From assembly GCA_021796385.1 (NCBI GenBank), contig JAJYXQ010000055.1, positions 1 through 64,000 on the forward strand: a DNA stretch of 64,000 nucleotides, written 5' to 3'. The translations under genes were made by a program, and so were the position numbers. This DNA is from Thermoplasmata archaeon. Lineage in GTDB: Archaea > Thermoplasmatota > Thermoplasmata > Lutacidiplasmatales > UBA184. Positions 60,254-64,000 of this stretch are shown piece by piece (within the stretch, counting starts at the first letter, position 1; every line of letters begins with the position of its first letter). Below the pieces are notes generated by a model, which made no database searches, was not told the origin of the DNA, and worked only from the letters and a program-made list of their open reading frames with translations.

Positions 60254-61402
60254 TCAGCGCTTCAAGCCGAGCAGTTCCCGGGCGACCACGAGCCGGCGTA
60301 TCTCGCTCGTGCCGGCCCCGATCTCGAGGAGCTTAGCGTCGCGCATCAATCGCTCCACCGGATAGTCCCGCATGTACCCGTTGCCGCCAAAGACCTGGAT
60401 AGCGTCCAGGGCCACCTGTGTGGAAGCCTCGCTCCCGAACGTGAGGGCGGTGGAGGCCTCGCGGTTCGTCCGGGGATCGCGGGTCACAGCGGCGAGCGCA
60501 TGGTATAGGAGAAGTCGGGAAGCAAGGGTCCGGCAGTACATGTTGGCGATCTTTTCTTGGACGAGCTGGAACGACCCGATTGGCTCTCCGAACTGTCGGC
60601 GGTCCCGGGCATACGCTATGGACAAGCTCAGGCACTCCTCCATGATACCGACCGGGATCGCCGAGAGCACCGCCCGTTCGATGTTCAGCCCGCTCATGAC
60701 GACCCGGGCGCCCTCGTTCTCCTTCCCCACGAGATTTCCGACGGGGACGCGGACGTTCTCCAACGCAAGTTCACCCGTGGGCGAACCGCGCATACCCATC
60801 TTGTCGAGCTTGCGTACCACGGAGAACCCAGGGTACTCCTTCTCGACGATGAACGCGGATATCCCGTGGCTGCCCTTCTCCGGGGAGGTCTTCGCATAGA
60901 CGAGCAGGGTGTCGGCCACCGGGCCGTTCGTGATGAAGAGCTTGCTCCCGTTGAGCACATAGTGGTCTCCCTGGCGCTCTGCGCGGGTCCGGATGGACAT
61001 TGCGTCGCTCCCGGATTCGGGTTCGGTCAGGGCGAGAGCGCCAATCTTCTCGCCCCGGGCGAGCGGGGGAAGGTAGCGTTGTTTGAGCTCATCCCTCGCG
61101 TTTCGTGCGATGTTGTCCGTGCACAGGTTGGAGTGGGCTCCGACCGAAAGGGCGAAGGCGGGCGAGACCCTGGCCAGCTCTTCGAGGATCACCGCCTGCG
61201 CAAGATACCCCATCCCCGAACCGCCGTAGGTCTCCGGAACGGTGGCACCTAGGAATCCCAAGTCCCCGGCCATACCGAACACCTCACGGGGGAAGTGCTC
61301 TTCCCGGTCCATCCGTTCCGCGACCGCGGCGAGGTGCTTCCGGGCGAAACCCCGAACGGCATCCCTCAGGGCGCTCTCATCCGGGGAGAGTTCGAAGTCC
61401 AT
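60254..61402 (-). CDS. Acyl-CoA dehydrogenase, isovaleryl-CoA dehydrogenase-like
   Basis: A 382-residue flavoprotein. It has [71 protein letters not shown] and [13 protein letters not shown]. The position used as catalytic base in most family members (late Glu before GT) is not Glu here. The helix-G Glu in SGLNIERAV is present, as in isovaleryl-CoA dehydrogenase. This suggests a role in leucine breakdown yielding acetyl-CoA and acetoacetate. An electron-transfer flavoprotein partner must lie elsewhere. Start ATG at 61402. Confidence 0.9.
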   Translation of the reverse strand: MDFELSPDESALRDAVRGFARKHLAAVAERMDREEHFPREVFGMAGDLGFLGATVPETYGGSGMGYLAQAVILEELARVSPAFALSVGAHSNLCTDNIARNARDELKQRYLPPLARGEKIGALALTEPESGSDAMSIRTRAERQGDHYVLNGSKLFITNGPVADTLLVYAKTSPEKGSHGISAFIVEKEYPGFSVVRKLDKMGMRGSPTGELALENVRVPVGNLVGKENEGARVVMSGLNIERAVLSAIPVGIMEECLSLSIAYARDRRQFGEPIGSFQLVQEKIANMYCRTLASRLLLYHALAAVTRDPRTNREASTALTFGSEASTQVALDAIQVFGGNGYMRDYPVERLMRDAKLLEIGAGTSEIRRLVVARELLGLKR

Positions 61403-61589
61403 GGCCCGGGGAGAGCCCCTGGGGCCTTAATCTTGGCGTGATGAAGGGGGGCGGTCGGTTTCGAGTGGAATCGTGGGGCGCCCCGAAGGGCGACCCCTAC
61501 CTTTCCGATGGAGCTTCCGCCGAGACGCGGGGATCGTCCCCGGCTACCGTGTGCTGGTTTCACACTCCCTGTCTTCCACTGGAGCGATG

Positions 61590-61598
61590 GCTTTAATT
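61590..61598 (+). promoter_or_regulatory. TATA box of xerA
   Basis: GCTTTAATT sits about 30 nt before the ATG at 61624, immediately left of the inverted repeat at 61602-61623. Confidence 0.5.
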
Positions 61599-61601
61599 GG
61601 C

Positions 61602-61623
61602 TTGTCTGCCAATTGTCAGACAA
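61602..61623 (+). promoter_or_regulatory. Inverted repeat abutting the xerA start codon
   Basis: TTGTCTG and CAGACAA are perfect 7-bp arms around an 8-bp centre (CCAATTGT, itself containing the palindrome CAATTG). It ends at the base before the ATG and covers the expected transcription start. It could be an operator for a regulator, or a short Xer binding site with a dif-like 8-bp centre. Confidence 0.5.
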
Positions 61624-62463
61624 ATGGCAGACACTCTCGCCCCTGAAACGGTACTCCACGACCTTCGCGTACGGATGGAAGGTGAGGAGAAGAGCCCATG
61701 GACCGTGAAGCAGTATCTCTCCCTGGTCCGGGAATTCCTCGTGCACGTGAACAAGGCTCCGTCCGAGGTCACCGCCTTGGACGTGCAACGCTACCGTGAG
61801 TACCTGGTCCTCGAACGACGGTACGCCAAGGCTTCGGTGTACCTGGCCCTCCGGGCGATCGGGTACTTCCTGCGGGCGAACGGCTCCCATGTCTCGGATG
61901 CGGTGGAAGTCCCTCGGCGGTCACAGCGACTCCCGAGCTTCCTCAACGAGGAGGAGACCCACCGGCTCCTTGCGACCACGGACGGGGACCCCCGGGCGGC
62001 CGCGATCCTAAGGCTGTTGTGCTACGGCGGGTTCCGGGTCGGTGAGCTTTGCAAGTTGGAACTGAGCGATGTGGACCTCGAGAGCTCCCTCATCCGGGTA
62101 CGCCGGGGGAAGGGGGACAAGGACCGGGTGGTCGTCATCGACGAATCCGCCGTGGAAGCGCTCCGCGGTTGGCTCGAGAAGGCCCGGGCGGAGGGCCAAG
62201 AGGGCCCGAGCCTCTTTGGCGTCGTGCCTCGGACGGTGGAGCGGATGGTAAAGGACCACGCCCGCTCGGCCGGGCTCCAAAAACATGTGACCCCGCATAC
62301 CCTCCGTCACACGCTCGCCACCACATTGCTCCGACATGGGCTCGACATCCGCTTCATCCAAAAGCAGCTGGGACATGCGAGCGTGGCCACGACCGAACTC
62401 TACACCCATGTGGACACGGAAGCACTGCAAGCCGCGTATCGGGCTGCGAAGCCGAAGTACTGA
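61624..62463 (+). CDS. xerA: Tyrosine recombinase XerA
   Basis: A 279-residue recombinase. The N-terminal SAM-like core-binding domain (TVKQYLSLVREFLVHV) is followed by the catalytic domain with all active-site residues: Arg138 (GGFRVGEL), Lys163 (RGKGDKDR), His225 and Arg228 (HTLRHT), His251 (LGHASVATT) and Tyr260. Archaeal XerA resolves chromosome dimers at dif. The length and motif spacing fit a housekeeping XerA rather than a phage integrase. ATG 61624 is preferred over a TTG nine codons earlier, which falls inside the TATA/inverted-repeat region. Confidence 0.93.
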   Translation: MADTLAPETVLHDLRVRMEGEEKSPWTVKQYLSLVREFLVHVNKAPSEVTALDVQRYREYLVLERRYAKASVYLALRAIGYFLRANGSHVSDAVEVPRRSQRLPSFLNEEETHRLLATTDGDPRAAAILRLLCYGGFRVGELCKLELSDVDLESSLIRVRRGKGDKDRVVVIDESAVEALRGWLEKARAEGQEGPSLFGVVPRTVERMVKDHARSAGLQKHVTPHTLRHTLATTLLRHGLDIRFIQKQLGHASVATTELYTHVDTEALQAAYRAAKPKY

Positions 62464-62507
62464 GCTCCGCCACCCCTCTTGGGCACCACCGGGATGCAAT
62501 GGCGCTT

Positions 62508-63422
62508 TCAGCCCTGCGACCGGGTCGGTCGGCCCATCAACCGCTCCATGACCTTGGTGGTCGTCCGGAGGGTCATCTCGGTGATCGAGCTCACGCGGGC
62601 CATCTGAACACGGGAAACCTTCTCCCCGTGTTGTTCGGAGGCAATGTAGATGAGGGCCGCGACGATGCCATGGGGGGAAAGCCCAGAGGCTTCGGGATGC
62701 TCGGCGGCCCGGTCCAGCATCGCCTCGACCGTGCCCCGCACGGCGGGGGAGAGGGCCAATTCTTCTGCATAGCGCTGGAAATAGGTCCTGAGATTGGCGG
62801 GTGGCACCGGCTTCTCAAGCCCCCGGTTGAGGGCTTTGAACGCGCGCCCTACCTCCCAACGCTTGATCCCGGCCGCCGCGGCGATCTCGGAAAGGGCGTG
62901 GGGATTATCGTACTTCCGGCAAGCTGCATAGACACACGCCCCGGTGATGGCGGGCAAACTGCGACCCCGAAGGACGCCCCGGATCATGGACTCCCGGAAG
63001 ATGGTCTGGGCCTCTTCACGGAGGATAGGGGGAAGATCGAGCTGGGCTACGATGCGGGCGATCGCGTCTCGCGCTTCCGGGTTCTCCTGGGGGCAGAGTT
63101 TGCCCCGGTGGATCTCCCGTTTCATGAGCCAACCCAGATGACCGTAGCGGTCCCGGGCGCCCTGGGAGAGTCGGCGGCCCTGGGCGTCACGGAGCCCGTT
63201 CATCGAACTCCCGAGGGCCTTCTGGAACGGTTGTGGCTTCACTGCAGGGCCCACGCCCCTACCCCCCTGTTCTTGGGCGTCCCTTTCGTTCTGGGGGAGG
63301 GTGTTGACAAAGTCAGGCTCGGACAACACGAGCCCGCACTCAGCACAGGCCAACTCCAGCAATTGGAGGTCCTTCTCGATCCTTGAGGAACCGCAGTGAG
63401 GACACTTGCGGCCGTTCTCCAT
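62508..63422 (-). CDS. tfb: Transcription initiation factor B (TFB)
   Basis: A 304-residue protein. The N-terminal zinc ribbon has Cys7, Cys10, Cys26 and Cys29 (CPHC ... CAEC). A B-finger/linker region follows (about 50-100), with SMNGLRDAQGRRLSQGARDRYG, a divergent form of the usual motif. Two cyclin folds at 105-300 (SLPAITGACVYAACRKY, GLSPHGIVAALIYIASE) complete it. It recruits RNA polymerase to TATA-bound TBP. TTTATCC about 30 nt before the ATG (63444-63452) is its probable TATA box. Confidence 0.94.
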   Translation of the reverse strand: MENGRKCPHCGSSRIEKDLQLLELACAECGLVLSEPDFVNTLPQNERDAQEQGGRGVGPAVKPQPFQKALGSSMNGLRDAQGRRLSQGARDRYGHLGWLMKREIHRGKLCPQENPEARDAIARIVAQLDLPPILREEAQTIFRESMIRGVLRGRSLPAITGACVYAACRKYDNPHALSEIAAAAGIKRWEVGRAFKALNRGLEKPVPPANLRTYFQRYAEELALSPAVRGTVEAMLDRAAEHPEASGLSPHGIVAALIYIASEQHGEKVSRVQMARVSSITEMTLRTTTKVMERLMGRPTRSQG

Positions 63423-63720
63423 GCTTATAAGAGAGGGGGGAGGGTGGATAAACCTTGCGCGCGGTCCCCCTCCCAAGCCCGAAGGGGATCATCGGGGCCG
63501 TCGGCCCGGTCGGGTCGAGCTTATCGGACATGGATCTCCAATTTCGAATCTTCCGCAAGGTGCGTGCAACGCCTTTCCCTATCACCATCTACCACCGGGG
63601 GGGAGGGTCTTCGACCCGGAGGAGTCCCGTCCCAAGGAGCGTTGTACTCTGCGCACCATCCCGACCTTTCGAGTGCAAGGGTTTATACGCTAGGGCGTTC
63701 ATGATTATGCCGAAGAGGAG

Positions 63721-64000
63721 ATGGCTCAACATCTTCAGACGACCATAGACACCGCCTCCCTCTCGATGGCGCTTCGGCGCAGCGTCGGACGTGAGAGCAT
63801 GAGGATAGAGGACGCTGAGGCCATTGCCTCGCATATCCTCAACTTCTTCGGGTTCAACGAGCGCATCATCGACAACATCCTAGAGCCGGACGACCGGGAC
63901 GTATTCTACATGCTCGAGGATTGCGGCCTGCTCGAGACCGAACGCGACGAGACAACGCTCTATGATGGCCGCGAATGGCGCATTCACTACTGGTCGATGC
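63721..64000 (+). CDS. Conserved archaeal hypothetical protein (DUF6015-like), truncated by the window edge
   Basis: About 93 residues are visible from the ATG at 63721, and the frame is still open at 64000. It reads as a small helical protein with conserved-looking acidic segments: IASHILNFFGFNERIIDNIL, DRDVFYMLEDCGLLETE and LYDGREWRIHYW. I recall this pattern from archaeal proteins of unknown function, but the family number is from memory. GTTTATAC at about 63681 is a TATA box and GAAGAGGAG precedes the ATG closely. Confidence 0.65.
   Translation, partial: MAQHLQTTIDTASLSMALRRSVGRESMRIEDAEAIASHILNFFGFNERIIDNILEPDDRDVFYMLEDCGLLETERDETTLYDGREWRIHYWSM

Noticed and set aside
61624-62463. Tyrosine recombinase as the integrase of a mobile element
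   Set aside because: Length and motif layout match housekeeping archaeal XerA. It sits between acyl-CoA dehydrogenase and tfb with no element genes, tRNA target duplication or attachment repeats.
62049-63386. 445-codon plus-strand open frame spanning xerA and tfb
   Set aside because: It overlaps xerA out of frame and runs antisense to tfb; it has Arg/Gly-rich shadow composition and no domain.
1-64000. CRISPR array
   Set aside because: No regularly spaced short repeats with unique spacers were seen; the only direct repeats are protein-coding kelch and Ig-like units.

Overview
The window is a GC-rich stretch of an archaeal chromosome. Archaeal hallmarks include the Sec61-beta subunit, prefoldin beta, proteasome beta, the aCPSF1/FttA termination nuclease, fibrillarin, transcription factor B, archease, XerA, the archaeal phosphopantoate--beta-alanine ligase and a thermopsin-type protease. 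TATA boxes sit about 25-35 nt upstream of many starts. The thermopsin (A5) and eqolisin-like (G1) acid proteases and the DUF835 proteins suggest a Thermoplasmatota lineage in a mildly acidic habitat. That placement is inference from gene content; no rRNA is present.

Layout. 1-5.7 kb: succinyl-CoA ligase (sucCD), a secreted G1 protease, secG, pfdB, a prenyl diphosphate synthase and two small minus-strand genes. 6.2-15.7 kb: a plus-strand run with a TPR protein, a site-2-protease-like membrane peptidase, an MBL hydrolase, an MFS transporter, psmB, fttA and a large STAND-type ATPase with a DUF835 domain inserted in its P-loop domain. 15.8-19.8 kb: a minus-strand pair of surface proteins (kelch and thermopsin) that end in the same membrane-anchor plus zinc-ribbon tail. 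20-22.9 kb: RidA, fibrillarin, an SDR and tRNA-Thr.

22.9-27.4 kb: a complete polyhydroxyalkanoate (PHA) operon with an AbrB-like regulator, acetoacetyl-CoA reductase, a phasin-like protein, PhaE, PhaC and a crotonase. A perfect 16-bp palindrome lies between its TATA box and first gene. 27.8-34.4 kb: two giant surface proteins, one carrying a GH25 muramidase domain and one with a glycine-rich head and acidic tail. They are followed by a second, convergent DUF835-STAND ATPase.

38-53.9 kb: mostly metabolic and housekeeping genes (GltD-like, F420/NADP-type oxidoreductase, GT2, archease, esterase, thioredoxin reductase, amidohydrolase, flavin reductase, M20 peptidase, alcohol dehydrogenase, CDGSH protein) among some unknowns. 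53.9-58.9 kb: a less GC-rich block with a glycosyltransferase remnant, a 1140-aa kelch surface protein containing an internal 626-bp exact duplication, a GT4 glycosyltransferase and tRNA-Ser. 59-64 kb: fRMsr-like GAF protein, CoA-biosynthesis ligase, isovaleryl-CoA-dehydrogenase-like enzyme, xerA with an inverted repeat at its promoter, tfb and a truncated archaeal gene.

The leads most worth follow-up are the PHA operon with its predicted operator, the two STAND ATPases split by DUF835, the zinc-ribbon tails behind surface ectodomains, and the archaeal GH25 muramidase.
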